A stretch of 15,092 bases of DNA, taken from contig CAUHBW010000044.1 of the NCBI GenBank assembly GCA_959604115.1, forward strand, positions 1-15,092, in the 5' to 3' direction. Origin of the DNA: an uncultured Bilophila sp. (GTDB lineage: Bacteria; Desulfobacterota; Desulfovibrionia; Desulfovibrionales; Desulfovibrionaceae). The translations under genes and the position numbers were made by a program. The notes beneath the pieces are model-generated. The model saw only the letters and a program-made list of their open reading frames with translations, was not told the origin of the DNA and did not search any database. Every line of letters starts with the position of its first letter. The first letter of the stretch is position 1. Positions 5,177-13,551 of this stretch are shown here, piece by piece.

Positions 5177-6040
5177 TTATACGTAGGCGGCCCACCCGGC
5201 GGCTACGGCTGCGATCTGGGAGGATTGGAGCGTGTAGGCGATCTTGCATGCACTCGAACATGTTCCGGCATTTCCGACGGAGCTTCCGCATGAGTAATAG
5301 GCGGGTGAACCGGAAGAATAACGCATTGGGCACTCGTTACCGTTAGAATATGCATAGCATTCGCTTTTGTTTCCAGAGCATCCATACTGCCATGTATGAA
5401 CCCCATATGAGTAATTGCGTGTAAAATATGGACAGTTCCCGACAGTGCCATAGTGTTGGTAATAAGTCTGAGCAGGCGTACCGGCATGATACGCTCCGAT
5501 CCTCGGGCATTTCGTCCCATATTGCTTGTACATCGTCTGCGCGAAGCACTTCGTGAAGCAGTTTCCACCGCTGGCTCCGGGGTTCGTCAGCCAGAGTTTC
5601 GGATAAGCCGACGTATTCGCCGTGCATCCGTAGAAGGCGTATTGGCAGTTTGTCAGGTTCGGCGCGTTGATGAGTGCCGGAAGCGTGGTCAGGGCCGTGC
5701 AATTGTAGAACGTGTAGTACAGGCTCTTCAGGCTGTTCGAGCGTACTTCGTCGAGCGACGTCACCAGCGCGTAGCCCGACAACCGCGTCGAGCCGTTCCA
5801 GAAACCGCCGCACTTGCCGATGATCTTGATCTGATACGTCGTGGACGAGGCCGCGTAGGCGTGCGTTATCTGCGTGTTGCTCGTGACCTTCGTCGTCGAG
5901 CCGTCGCCCCAGTCGACGATGCAGTCATACGGCGTCGTCCAGTTGGCGAGAATGACTTTCTTGGTTGACGTGGTCGTGCCCGTCTTGATGCTGAACGCGA
6001 TGACGTCCAGCGCCCCGGATGCGAGTACCCAGTGGATCAT
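5177..6040 (-). CDS. Cys/Tyr-rich putative tail-fibre tip (receptor-binding) protein with PKD-like and BspA-type segments
   Basis: The 287-residue product has three parts. An N-terminal beta segment contains IVDWGDGSTTKV and THAYAASSTTYQIKI, typical of PKD-like folds. Residues about 90-150 (YYTFYNCTALTTLPALINAP, NLTNCQYAFYGCTA) resemble BspA/DUF285 leucine-rich repeats. The C-terminal half is rich in Cys (15 in the whole protein), Tyr, Gly, Ser and Asn. This half is visibly less GC-rich than the flanking genes. It follows the shaft gene by 3 bases and precedes a DUF4376 protein, the usual place of the adhesin. Cys-rich tips may be stabilised by disulphides or metal. A role in host recognition is inferred from position and composition. 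Confidence 0.75.
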   Translation of the reverse strand: MIHWVLASGALDVIAFSIKTGTTTSTKKVILANWTTPYDCIVDWGDGSTTKVTSNTQITHAYAASSTTYQIKIIGKCGGFWNGSTRLSGYALVTSLDEVRSNSLKSLYYTFYNCTALTTLPALINAPNLTNCQYAFYGCTANTSAYPKLWLTNPGASGGNCFTKCFAQTMYKQYGTKCPRIGAYHAGTPAQTYYQHYGTVGNCPYFTRNYSYGVHTWQYGCSGNKSECYAYSNGNECPMRYSSGSPAYYSCGSSVGNAGTCSSACKIAYTLQSSQIAAVAAGWAAYV

Positions 6041-6043
6041 GGC

Positions 6044-6796
6044 CTACCCCGCATACCCGGTAGTGGCGACGCCCCGCCATGTCGTGCCGCCGTCGCTCGT
6101 CGCAAGGATGACGAGGTCGACGCCGGATTTCGTGAGCTTCGGGGCCGTACCGCCGGGCCATTTGATGGTGGACGGCCACGTCACTGTGTAGGCCCCGCCG
6201 TTGGTGAGCGTGAGCAGGACAGTACGACAGGCCCCAGATGCGGCCCCGGCAAACGCCAGCGTCGTTGCCGCCGTGATGGTCGCGGAAACCGAGTTGCCGA
6301 GCGACAGGTCTACCGTGACCGCTCCGGAGATGGAACCAAGAGTCTGATGCAGCTCTCCCACGTCGCGCAGCTCTCCCGAGAAGGCCGTCAGAGCGTCTGG
6401 GCCCCCGGCGGCGTGCGTCGCCGCGTGCGCCGTGGGCGTGCGTGCATCACTCAGCCGGGGGTCGCTTGCCAGCGCATAATCACCTGCGGGCTGGTAACTC
6501 CCGGCTGGCTGCGCCCCGATGTCGGCCGGGGTGAGCGCGTCGGCCCCGCCCGTGACATGGCTGGCCTTGTGGCCTGCGGGCGGGAACGCCGCCGGTTTCC
6601 CGGAGACGCCCGCCCACGTCGCCGTCTCGGCGGCGGATTCGAGCAGGCCGGAGACGGTCGCAAGCACTGCCCGCACGTCCCCGGACTCGGTGTCCAGCGC
6701 CGTCAGCGCCGCCCGCAGCCGCTCCACGTCCTCGTCAAGGGCGTTCCTGGGATGCGGCAGGGGCAGGCTCAGGTTTGTGGTTCGCTCGTCTCGCAT
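6044..6796 (-). CDS. Tail-fibre shaft protein with His/GGxDALT repeats
   Basis: The 250-residue product has an N-terminal helical part (about 1-60), then two copies of a fibre motif: HKASHVTGGADALTPADIGA and HAATHAAGGPDALT, linked by ALASDPRLSDARTPT. This HxxxHxxGGxDALT motif is typical of trimeric phage tail fibres. The C-terminal part is a Ser/Thr/Gly-rich beta region. Its ATG overlaps the TGA of the upstream gene by one base (TGATG), and the tip gene begins 3 bases after its stop. The trimeric shaft role is inferred from the motif family. Confidence 0.82.
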   Translation of the reverse strand: MRDERTTNLSLPLPHPRNALDEDVERLRAALTALDTESGDVRAVLATVSGLLESAAETATWAGVSGKPAAFPPAGHKASHVTGGADALTPADIGAQPAGSYQPAGDYALASDPRLSDARTPTAHAATHAAGGPDALTAFSGELRDVGELHQTLGSISGAVTVDLSLGNSVSATITAATTLAFAGAASGACRTVLLTLTNGGAYTVTWPSTIKWPGGTAPKLTKSGVDLVILATSDGGTTWRGVATTGYAG

Positions 6797-8004
6797 CAGA
6801 TCACCATCACGCGCAGGTTCCGCACCTGCGGACGGGCCAGCGTCGTGCCGGTCAGGTCGAGCCTGACGCGCACGGTGTCGGCGTTGCTGATGGTCGCCTC
6901 GAAGTTGTACTCGCGGTAGCCGTCGTCCATGGCCGTGGTGGTTCCGGCGGCCATGGCGGAGTAGTCTCCGTCATCGGACCGCACGGTTGGGGTGACCCCG
7001 GCTCCGGAGGGCACGTTGGCGTCGTAGATGACCCGGACCTTCGTCCCGCCCACGGCGGGCACGGCGCGGGTGACGTAATCGGCGGTCAGGCTCACGGCCC
7101 CGTGGATGAGCTGCGCGCCGGGCCAGAGCACGGGCGAGAGCGCGGCACTGCCGGAAAGCAGCGCCGAAACCGCCACGGTGCCGGTGAGCGGCGTCTCGAA
7201 GCGCACGGGCTGCCCCTGCGCCACGTTGAGCACGGTGCCGTCCTCGTCGGGAAGCGTCAGCCGATAGTCCACGCGGGTGGCCGCGCCCGGCTCCTCGGCC
7301 AGCGACATGAGCAGCATGTCGGTAGCCCCGGAAACGGCGACAGAGCCGAGATCCACGGTTCTCGCCGTCTCGGTGTACACGGCCCGCAGCAGACGGAAGG
7401 TGAGGTCGCGGGCCTGATGCGCCGTCCATGTTGAGGCGTTGCTTGAAGAAAGCAGAACCCCAACCTGATACGGCTGCACGGTCACGAACTGCTGGGCGAG
7501 CTGGTCGAACTCGCCGAGGTTCGCCACGGCAACGGAGGTCTGCGCGTCGTCGCAGAGGACAACCAGCGCGTACTCCGTCCCGGCAAGCACGCTGACCGGG
7601 GAGTCGAACAGGATGCGCGTATGTCCGCCCCCGGAGACGACGATGGAGTCCGGCTTGATGCGCCCCGCGCCGAGCACCGTGCGGGTCGGGTAGCCGTTGC
7701 CCGTCTCGCGGATCTGCACCGTCACCGGGCCCTTCTTGGCGGTGAACCAGAGATCGACGCCCACAAGCTGCATCGTCTCGTCGACGCTGAAGGTCTGCGC
7801 CAGCGGGTCGTAATTGTATCTGATCGTGGTCGTGGTGGTGACTTTTTGCAGCACGTCCGTCACCAGCGTGCCGAGGCCGACGAACTGCGCCTCGGCACGG
7901 GAACCGCCCTGGCCCTCGAACTGGACGGCTTTCGTCCCGGCGGGGATTTTTGCGGGAATCGTAAACGTGCCGGAAAGCTTTCCGGTGGAATCAGCGGCAA
8001 GCAT
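6796..8004 (-). CDS. Phage structural protein, beta-rich, probable baseplate/fibre connector
   Basis: The 402-residue product contains FTIPAKIPAGTKAVQFEG near the N-terminus, then YDPLAQTFSVDETMQLVGVDL. A jelly-roll-like stretch follows (GGGHTRILFDSPVSVLAGTEYALVV), of the kind seen in carbohydrate-binding or choice-of-anchor-type modules. The C-terminus is YNFEATISNADTVRVRLDL. Nothing suggests an enzyme. The ATG at 8004 is preceded by TAGGAG, where the TAG is the stop of the DUF4815 gene. It commonly accompanies DUF4815 proteins in phage tail clusters (recollection). Exact place in the virion is unknown. Confidence 0.72.
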   Translation of the reverse strand: MLAADSTGKLSGTFTIPAKIPAGTKAVQFEGQGGSRAEAQFVGLGTLVTDVLQKVTTTTTIRYNYDPLAQTFSVDETMQLVGVDLWFTAKKGPVTVQIRETGNGYPTRTVLGAGRIKPDSIVVSGGGHTRILFDSPVSVLAGTEYALVVLCDDAQTSVAVANLGEFDQLAQQFVTVQPYQVGVLLSSSNASTWTAHQARDLTFRLLRAVYTETARTVDLGSVAVSGATDMLLMSLAEEPGAATRVDYRLTLPDEDGTVLNVAQGQPVRFETPLTGTVAVSALLSGSAALSPVLWPGAQLIHGAVSLTADYVTRAVPAVGGTKVRVIYDANVPSGAGVTPTVRSDDGDYSAMAAGTTTAMDDGYREYNFEATISNADTVRVRLDLTGTTLARPQVRNLRVMVI

Positions 8005-8012
8005 GGTATCTC

Positions 8013-9959
8013 CTAAGCGTTGGGGGTGACTTCAATGCCGTCGAACAGGACCCGGGACAGGTTTTCCCCGGCCCCGAAGCCTTCAAGGCTGAAGGCGATG
8101 TCGATCTGGCGCAGGTATTCGATGTCGGTGGCCGTGGTCGACAGGCGGTTGGTCGTCGTGCGGGACGTGGTCCCGGTGATGCCGCTCCAGCTGCTGACCG
8201 TCAGGGCTTTCGTCACCGGGCTGGCCCACACGGTTTCCGTTTCCGTCCAGCGGTCAACGGCGGGGGTCAGCGTGACCTTGCCCTGCGTCAGCTCAAAGGC
8301 CATGTACGGGTTGACCTGCATCGAACTCGTCCGCAGGGGTTGCGACACGGCGGCCACGGGCGACAGCGGCAGAGCCTGCGGTTTCACGATGTCCGCGCCC
8401 ATGCCGGACGCCGTGACGCCCGTGACCGGCAGGGTCAGGATGCCGTCGACGACGGCCCCGGTCTGGCTGATGCCCTGATCGCGCATGGAATCGTCAAGGA
8501 ACGGGTCGACGAACAGCCCTTTTTTCATGCCGCTTTCCCGGTACGCGATGTCGGACTCCAGCCGCTGGCGGGCCACCTCGGAACGAATGGATTCAATCTG
8601 TTCGTTCATCCAGATGATGTCGGTATTCGGGACCACGCGGTCGCCGTTGTTGCTGACGCTGCGCTTGTCCGTCCACGTCTGGTTGACCGAGGCGATGCCG
8701 AGCATCCCCTGCGGCACGGCCGGAGGCCGGGGAATCCCGGTGGTGGCCACGCCGATGAGCCACGAAAACCCGCCGTCCGCGTCCAGCGCCAGCGTGTCGA
8801 TGCGCGGCAGCATCTGGTTGTAGCTCACTTCGATGAGCGTGCCCGCCACGGCGTCGGACACGACGTAACCCGTGGCGTCGGACGATTCCGGCTGCACGGT
8901 GAGCAGGTGCTTGTAGGTCACGACGTAGGTGCTGCCGGTGGCGGGTTCCGCCCCGGTCGGCGACCAGTCCACGGCGTTGGCGGTCAGCGCGTAGTCACTG
9001 CCCGCCGTGTACGTCGTATCGCCCTGCACAACCGAGACGATTTCGATGACGCCGGTGTCCGGAATGGTGTCCGAGCAGCCGGAAAACGAGCCGTGCGTCA
9101 GCGTCGCGGAGGACTGCCTGGTGATCCGCAGCCGCGTGATGTTCTTCATCGGCGGAAAGTCGATGCTGACGCGCTCGTGCTGTCCGCCGACCGCGAGCTT
9201 GCCTTCCGCATCCACAGGACGCAGGTCGGGAGTGGCGTTGTGCAGCAGGCGTTTGGAGGTCGCGATGTTCACGCCGTAGCCGTTGACGCGGGCGCGGCCT
9301 TCCCCGACCGTGTACACCTGCCTGCCGTCCGCGGCGTCCGCCGCCTGCAACACGGTCAGCCCAGATACGATGTAACTGCCGCCGGTGGCGTCGCGGTCAT
9401 ACCCCGCCAGCGCCTGCAACATGGAATCAAAGGCCGGGGGCGTCTCCTTCGAGCGCACCACGCCGTCGTCGATCGTGTATACCGGGAAGAAGTCGCCTTC
9501 GCCGCCCGCAACGCCCCATTCCGTCGTCACTTGCAGGCGGGCCGCGCCGGGTTCGCCCTCGGCGTCCGAGCCCACCGCCGGGTTGTACAGCGTCGGGTCC
9601 TCCAGCTCGGTCACGACCGTCTCGCGCATGTAGATGCCCACGGCCACCGTGCCCGTTACCGGCACGGTGAATGTCGCCGCCGGAACCCCGCGCACGGCTC
9701 CGTTGATGTACACCTGCCCGTTCTGCGCCTTCACTTCGCCGGTTTCGGCGTCGACGACGATCTGGGCATCCTTCAACACGTCGCCGTCCTTGTAGATGCC
9801 GTCGGCAATCTTTTTTATCCGGTATATAAGCGAAGACTGAATCTCGTTGATCTCCGCCCCCTGTCCGGCATTGCCGTCGCGGACCAGATGCATGTCGTAG
9901 TTTTTCGTTTCGTCGAACCGATTGTAGTAGTTTTGCAATGCAATGCTTTTCGCTGCCAT
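8013..9959 (-). CDS. DUF4815-family phage tail/baseplate structural protein
   Basis: The 648-residue product has the family signature at its start: YYNRFDETKNYDMHLVRDG, then EINEIQSSLIYRIKKIADGIYKDGDVLKDAQIVVD and GAVRGVPAATFTVPVTGT. The central part is beta-rich and the end carries VTPNA. In other phages DUF4815 proteins are long wedge or fibre-base components. The start ATG is preceded by TAAGGAG overlapping the previous stop. The protein lies between a gpH-like protein and the connector, consistent with the join between baseplate and fibre. On the opposite strand a 734-codon open frame exists, but only because of GC-rich codon bias. Confidence 0.85.
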   Translation of the reverse strand: MAAKSIALQNYYNRFDETKNYDMHLVRDGNAGQGAEINEIQSSLIYRIKKIADGIYKDGDVLKDAQIVVDAETGEVKAQNGQVYINGAVRGVPAATFTVPVTGTVAVGIYMRETVVTELEDPTLYNPAVGSDAEGEPGAARLQVTTEWGVAGGEGDFFPVYTIDDGVVRSKETPPAFDSMLQALAGYDRDATGGSYIVSGLTVLQAADAADGRQVYTVGEGRARVNGYGVNIATSKRLLHNATPDLRPVDAEGKLAVGGQHERVSIDFPPMKNITRLRITRQSSATLTHGSFSGCSDTIPDTGVIEIVSVVQGDTTYTAGSDYALTANAVDWSPTGAEPATGSTYVVTYKHLLTVQPESSDATGYVVSDAVAGTLIEVSYNQMLPRIDTLALDADGGFSWLIGVATTGIPRPPAVPQGMLGIASVNQTWTDKRSVSNNGDRVVPNTDIIWMNEQIESIRSEVARQRLESDIAYRESGMKKGLFVDPFLDDSMRDQGISQTGAVVDGILTLPVTGVTASGMGADIVKPQALPLSPVAAVSQPLRTSSMQVNPYMAFELTQGKVTLTPAVDRWTETETVWASPVTKALTVSSWSGITGTTSRTTTNRLSTTATDIEYLRQIDIAFSLEGFGAGENLSRVLFDGIEVTPNA

Positions 9960-9968
9960 GACGACTCC

Positions 9969-10499
9969 TTACAGGGAAATGACGAATTCTTCGGTCTGGC
10001 GGACCGACGGCGAGCGCACGATGGGCGTATCCAGAATCTGCCCGGCGACCATGATGCCGGGGTCGGCAATGTCGGCGGGCGTGAAGTAGCGCTGGCCGGG
10101 CGGCAGGCCCTCCGCCGTCCTGGTGTCGGAGAAAATCGCCAGCTCGCGGATGGTCAGGCTGGCGGCATCCCCGAAGGCGTAGGCCACGCGCAGATACAGG
10201 TTCGGCGTCGGTTCCGCGACCAGCCGGTAGCGCGACTCCTGCACGACCCCTTCGGACGTGGTTCCCGTCGGGATGATGATGTCGCCTTCTTCATCGGCAA
10301 CGACGAAGCCCACCTGCGTGATCGTGCGGCGGCCTACTTCGGCCACCAGACCGGTGGCGTTGGCAAGGCTCGGCGCGGAGGCCGGATCGGCGTCCCACGC
10401 CGGGTCGCCCGTGCCCCACGCCAGATGCAGGGGCTTTGCGGCCAGCGCGGCGGCAAAGGCCGCCCGCCCGCTCTTGGTGATGGTTGCCAGTTTGGACAT
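9969..10499 (-). CDS. Phage tail protein resembling the gpH N-terminus
   Basis: The 176-residue product starts MSKLATITKSGRAAFAAALA. It has HLAWGTGDPAWD, LVAEVGRRTITQVGFVVADEEG, YLRVAYAFGDAASLTIRELAIFSDT and a C-terminal TEEFVISL. The pattern (temperate-tail N-terminal domain, a GxG module and an IRELAIFSD turn) parallels the N-terminal attachment domain of P2 gpH-type fibres. Here it ends after that domain, so the distal fibre is presumably supplied by the next genes. The ATG is preceded by TAAGGAG, whose TAA is the stop of the gpI gene. Certainty about the role is moderate. Confidence 0.75.
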   Translation of the reverse strand: MSKLATITKSGRAAFAAALAAKPLHLAWGTGDPAWDADPASAPSLANATGLVAEVGRRTITQVGFVVADEEGDIIIPTGTTSEGVVQESRYRLVAEPTPNLYLRVAYAFGDAASLTIRELAIFSDTRTAEGLPPGQRYFTPADIADPGIMVAGQILDTPIVRSPSVRQTEEFVISL

Positions 10500-10508
10500 G
10501 ATGGCTCC

Positions 10509-11753
10509 TTACCAGACCGCCTTGCCCCAGCCGCAGGCCGATGACCAGCGCAGACGCGGGAGGCGGGTTGCAGTTGATCGATGCGGCACGGGCGGCGCGG
10601 GATTCCAGAGGCGGCTGTCCCACGCGCCGAGCCAGAAATGGTTTGGATACAGTTCGATGCGGACGGCGTGCGCCTGCACGGTTCCGGGCAGGCAGACCGA
10701 TTGCCCGGCATGGCGGGCCAGCGCCCGCCCCGGAGCCAGCCGCCGTTCCAGCGTCGTGACCAGCCGCCTGCCGCAGCCGCTCCAGCGCGACGAACCCCAG
10801 CGCAGTGAGCGGAACAGCAGAAAGACGCCCTTGCTCCAGCGGCAGTTGATGCCGCCCCACTGTCCGGCCGGAACAGCCATGTCCGCGCCGGACCAGACCA
10901 GCTGCTCACGGGCCACGCGACGCCCCCGGAACAGCCACGGCCTGTCTTCACGCTCAATCAGGTGCGTGCCGAGCTGCCCGTGCACAAAGCCGGAACTGGG
11001 CGGATACAGATCCGACCACCGGCTGTAGCCCCAGATCCACGACCGGATGTAGCGGATGAGCAGGCCGTGCGAGAGCGTCGTGCAGACGGATGCCTCCGGC
11101 TCCAGCTCCAGAAACGCCAGCGCGGCACCCCGCCTGCCGAAGCTGACGATGACGCCCGTCTCGGGGTCGCGGACGCCGGAGTTGAACGACCAGATGTAGC
11201 GCGACCAGACGCTTCGGCGCGTCCAGATGATGAAACGACGGTCATACAAGTCGTTGTAGGCGCGAAACAACAGGGAACGGGCTGGCTTGTATTCATTGAC
11301 GAGCCATACGAGCTGGTCAAAATCTTTGTCGGGGGCATCGGACTCCCGTGCCGGGCTCTTGAGCTGCAACTCAAACTCGGCCCAGTGCGAGGGTGCCCAC
11401 TGCCGACGATTGTCTATGCCGACGATGTCGAATCCGTAAAACCGCAAAATCTGCGGAAGTCCCAGTATTTTGCCGCCCAGCATGTGCCACCCGTAGGCGT
11501 GAACGACGCGCTGTCGGAACCGCTCCGGCGTCTCGCGGGGATGACGGACGAGCCTGCGCGACAGCCCGTGCTCGGGCACGAGGTCGTCTTCACACAGGCC
11601 GGGGAAAAACTGCTGGCGCAGGTACGGCATGTCCTCCCGCGTCGTGTCCAGATGATGCGCAAGCCCGCGCACGATGGTCTGCAGCGGGCCGGGAGGAAAG
11701 GCTTGCGGCCAGTGCAGCTTGTCCGCGAAATACGACCAGAACGGGCTTGCCAT
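10509..11753 (-). CDS. Tail protein I (P2 gpI-like) with a long Trp/Arg-rich C-terminal extension
   Basis: The 414-residue product begins MASPFWSYFADKLHWPQAFP. Its N-terminal third (to about residue 140) has LVPEHGLSRRLVRHPRETPERFRQRVVHAYGWHMLGG and LPQILRFYGFD, typical of gpI-like baseplate proteins. The family is about 180-220 residues, so roughly 200 residues are extra: Trp-rich segments (WIWGYSRWSDLYPPSSGF, YPNHFWLGAWD) that look like repeated beta modules. The ATG overlaps the TGA of gpJ by one base and has a GAGGAGG site. It links gpJ to fibre proteins. The extension may be a fibre-docking or carbohydrate-binding part (inference). Confidence 0.85.
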   Translation of the reverse strand: MASPFWSYFADKLHWPQAFPPGPLQTIVRGLAHHLDTTREDMPYLRQQFFPGLCEDDLVPEHGLSRRLVRHPRETPERFRQRVVHAYGWHMLGGKILGLPQILRFYGFDIVGIDNRRQWAPSHWAEFELQLKSPARESDAPDKDFDQLVWLVNEYKPARSLLFRAYNDLYDRRFIIWTRRSVWSRYIWSFNSGVRDPETGVIVSFGRRGAALAFLELEPEASVCTTLSHGLLIRYIRSWIWGYSRWSDLYPPSSGFVHGQLGTHLIEREDRPWLFRGRRVAREQLVWSGADMAVPAGQWGGINCRWSKGVFLLFRSLRWGSSRWSGCGRRLVTTLERRLAPGRALARHAGQSVCLPGTVQAHAVRIELYPNHFWLGAWDSRLWNPAPPVPHRSTATRLPRLRWSSACGWGKAVW

Positions 11754-12931
11754 CACGCCTCCTCGGCCTGCACGACGGAAAGCGTCAGGCTCTCGAGCAC
11801 GGCCATGCCGGACTTGTCCACGGTGACATCGGTCAAGGGAGCTATCCAACGCACGGACTTGACGCCGTCAACACCCATCACGACGTGGGTGAGCAGTGAA
11901 CGCGTCACGTCCTGCCCGATCCGGAGCGGGGTGATGTCCGTGTAGACGCTTTTGTCCGCAAACAGGGCGTGAAGGCGATTCGAGGCCGTAGAGATGAGCA
12001 GCTCGGGGTCTCCGGTCACGTACTCAAGCGTGCCGGAAAGCGTGACGGGCACGGGCGTCGGGCCCTTGACCAGCCAGTCGTCGTTGATGGGCGTGTTGGG
12101 CGCGATGGCTTCGCGCACCCGCGCAAGCAGCGCCTCCGTAGGAATGGTGGCGGAACCGCGCACTACAATGTCGACGGTTCCCTGTCCACGCGGGTGCTGG
12201 TCAAGAACGGCGACGGACATGACGCCGGGGACGGACAGCGCCCAGTCCATGTAGGCGTACCTGGTGCAGCCGTTGTTGGCGGCCCAGCGCAGACGGTACC
12301 GCTCCATGAGCGCCTCGTCCGTCTCTGCATCCGTACCCTCCGACGTCAGCCAACCCCTGACGTTGCTCACCCCGGACACGCCGGGTACGGGCGTCGCCAG
12401 CTCGCAGATCATGCCCGCCGAGGCGTTGGCGGAAGCTCCGTAGCTTTCGGATTCAACCGGTACGTCGACGTATTCGGCATCCGACGGCAAAACGGCATCT
12501 TCCGTGGTCACATAACGATAGACCTCGCCCGTGCCGTCCGGGAGCGTCCGCACAATGCGCCCGGCCCGGATCGGCACGTTGCCAGTGTGTTCCGGGTTGC
12601 GAAAGAAGCGCACGAGTCCGACTGCCCTGGTCGCCTCACGGCGGGAAAGCTCCACACTCTGGGCGTGGATGTCGGCCCAGCTGGCCGTAGCGTAGTAGGG
12701 AACCGCCTGCTTCAGCACGGTCTGCAACAGCGTGTAGAGCTGGAATTGCCCCCACGCAAACAGCTCAATCAAGCCGCGCACCACGCCCTTGTTGAGGTTC
12801 AGGCGACGCGGCAGCCAGCCCTTGGCGGCATAGGCGTCCTGCACGGCTTCGAGCCGGAGGTAGATATCCGAGCGGATGGCATCAATCGTCCGCGAGATAC
12901 GCGGAAAGTCCAACGGAGTGCGGCTTGGCAT
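11753..12931 (-). CDS. Baseplate J-like wedge protein
   Basis: The 392-residue product matches the gpJ/gp47 family: helical N-terminus (IDAIRSDIYLRLEAVQDAYA), GPLIELFAWG-like GLIELFAWGQFQLYTLLQ, the central beta domain (GNVPIRAGRIVRT, YRYVTTEDAVLPSDAEYVDVPVES), the conserved GTDAETDEALMERYRLRW and a C-terminal VDGVKSVRWIAPL. It forms the baseplate wedge with gpW. An ATG at 12931 is used; the upstream TTG at 12937 is less likely. It overlaps gpW by 50 bases, unusually long for this operon, and its ribosome site (GGTGAT) lies within gpW. Confidence 0.92.
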   Translation of the reverse strand: MPSRTPLDFPRISRTIDAIRSDIYLRLEAVQDAYAAKGWLPRRLNLNKGVVRGLIELFAWGQFQLYTLLQTVLKQAVPYYATASWADIHAQSVELSRREATRAVGLVRFFRNPEHTGNVPIRAGRIVRTLPDGTGEVYRYVTTEDAVLPSDAEYVDVPVESESYGASANASAGMICELATPVPGVSGVSNVRGWLTSEGTDAETDEALMERYRLRWAANNGCTRYAYMDWALSVPGVMSVAVLDQHPRGQGTVDIVVRGSATIPTEALLARVREAIAPNTPINDDWLVKGPTPVPVTLSGTLEYVTGDPELLISTASNRLHALFADKSVYTDITPLRIGQDVTRSLLTHVVMGVDGVKSVRWIAPLTDVTVDKSGMAVLESLTLSVVQAEEA

Positions 12932-13349
12932 CGGCAATCACCAGCTCGTGAGTTACTTTGTTGTACTGCATGACGAGATTGGTCGCCCGATCCTCGTCGA
13001 TAAACCGCCAGCTGACACGGGCCGTGAGCGAAGCTTCGTCCCATTTGAGGACGGTGCAGCCCACCGAGCCGGTGACGACGCGGGGATCCTCGTCGACGCG
13101 CATGGCGACTTCGGCGCAAAAGGCCGCCCGGGTCGCCGTGGTCGACTCCTCCAGTATCCAATCATGGATCAGGCTGCCGAAATCCGTGTCGTAAAAAAGC
13201 GTGCCCAGCCGCGTAAACAGCCGGAGCCGCACGTCCTGCACGCCCGTTTCCACGCCCTCGGTCAACACCAGCTCGCCGTTGGCGGCGACTCTGGCCTGCC
13301 CGCCGTCGTCAAGGGCGATGTCCTGCCCCCAAAGGTCTGTCCGGCTCAT
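12882..13349 (-). CDS. GpW/gp25-like baseplate wedge protein
   Basis: The 155-residue product starts MSRTDLWGQDIALDDGGQAR. It has ELVLTEGVETGVQDVRLRLFTRLGTLFYDTDFGSLIHDWI, the typical core of gp25/GpW (lysozyme-like fold) baseplate proteins, and a C-terminal VSWRFIDEDRATNLVM. It pairs with gpJ in the wedge. A GCGAGGA site precedes the ATG. Unlike its neighbours it is not tightly joined to the upstream PAAR gene: about 200 non-coding bases with a strong terminator intervene, so this gene starts a separately transcribed or antiterminated part of the operon. Confidence 0.88.
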   Translation of the reverse strand: MSRTDLWGQDIALDDGGQARVAANGELVLTEGVETGVQDVRLRLFTRLGTLFYDTDFGSLIHDWILEESTTATRAAFCAEVAMRVDEDPRVVTGSVGCTVLKWDEASLTARVSWRFIDEDRATNLVMQYNKVTHELVIADAKPHSVGLSAYLADD

Positions 13350-13490
13350 ACATTCCTCGCTTTATGGCCCGCCGGGGGCCCATCCCCGGCGGACTCCCTC
13401 CGGATGCCGGGACGCATGGCAATCATCCCGACAAGCGCACTATGCCGCATCGGACGGCCCGCCGCCGGAACCAGCGCACGCCATGCAAAC

Positions 13491-13531
13491 AAAAAAACGA
13501 CGCCCCTTTTTCAGGAGAGCGTCGTTTTTTT
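13491..13531. terminator. Strong bidirectional terminator between PAAR and gpW genes
   Basis: A perfect 13-bp stem AAAAAAACGACGC/GCGTCGTTTTTTT encloses a 15-base loop, with T tracts on both strands. It lies in the middle of an otherwise tightly packed leftward late operon, where a terminator is not expected. The surrounding ~200 bases (13350-13551) contain no gene that I can support. Confidence 0.85.
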
Positions 13532-13549
13532 GCAGCCAAGTTGAGAATG
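13530..13549 (+). repeat. 20-bp exact copy of the IS21-like end repeat at 858-877
   Basis: TTGCAGCCAAGTTGAGAATG is identical to 858-877. It directly follows the terminator stem and ends 2 bases before the stop codon of the PAAR gene. A 20-base identity is far beyond chance in a window this size. It may mark an old insertion or a deletion scar. Confidence 0.7.
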
Positions 13550-13551
13550 GA

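Noticed and set aside
6032..6919. 295-codon rightward open frame
   Set aside because: Antisense shadow of the fibre shaft gene, rich in Arg and Gly.
8340..10544. 734-codon rightward open frame
   Set aside because: It lies antisense to the DUF4815 and gpH-like genes; its product is an Arg/His/Val-rich GC-bias artefact with no recognisable domains, while the leftward frames have family signatures and ribosome sites.
11969..12973. 334-codon rightward open frame
   Set aside because: Antisense shadow of the gpJ gene, which is strongly supported.
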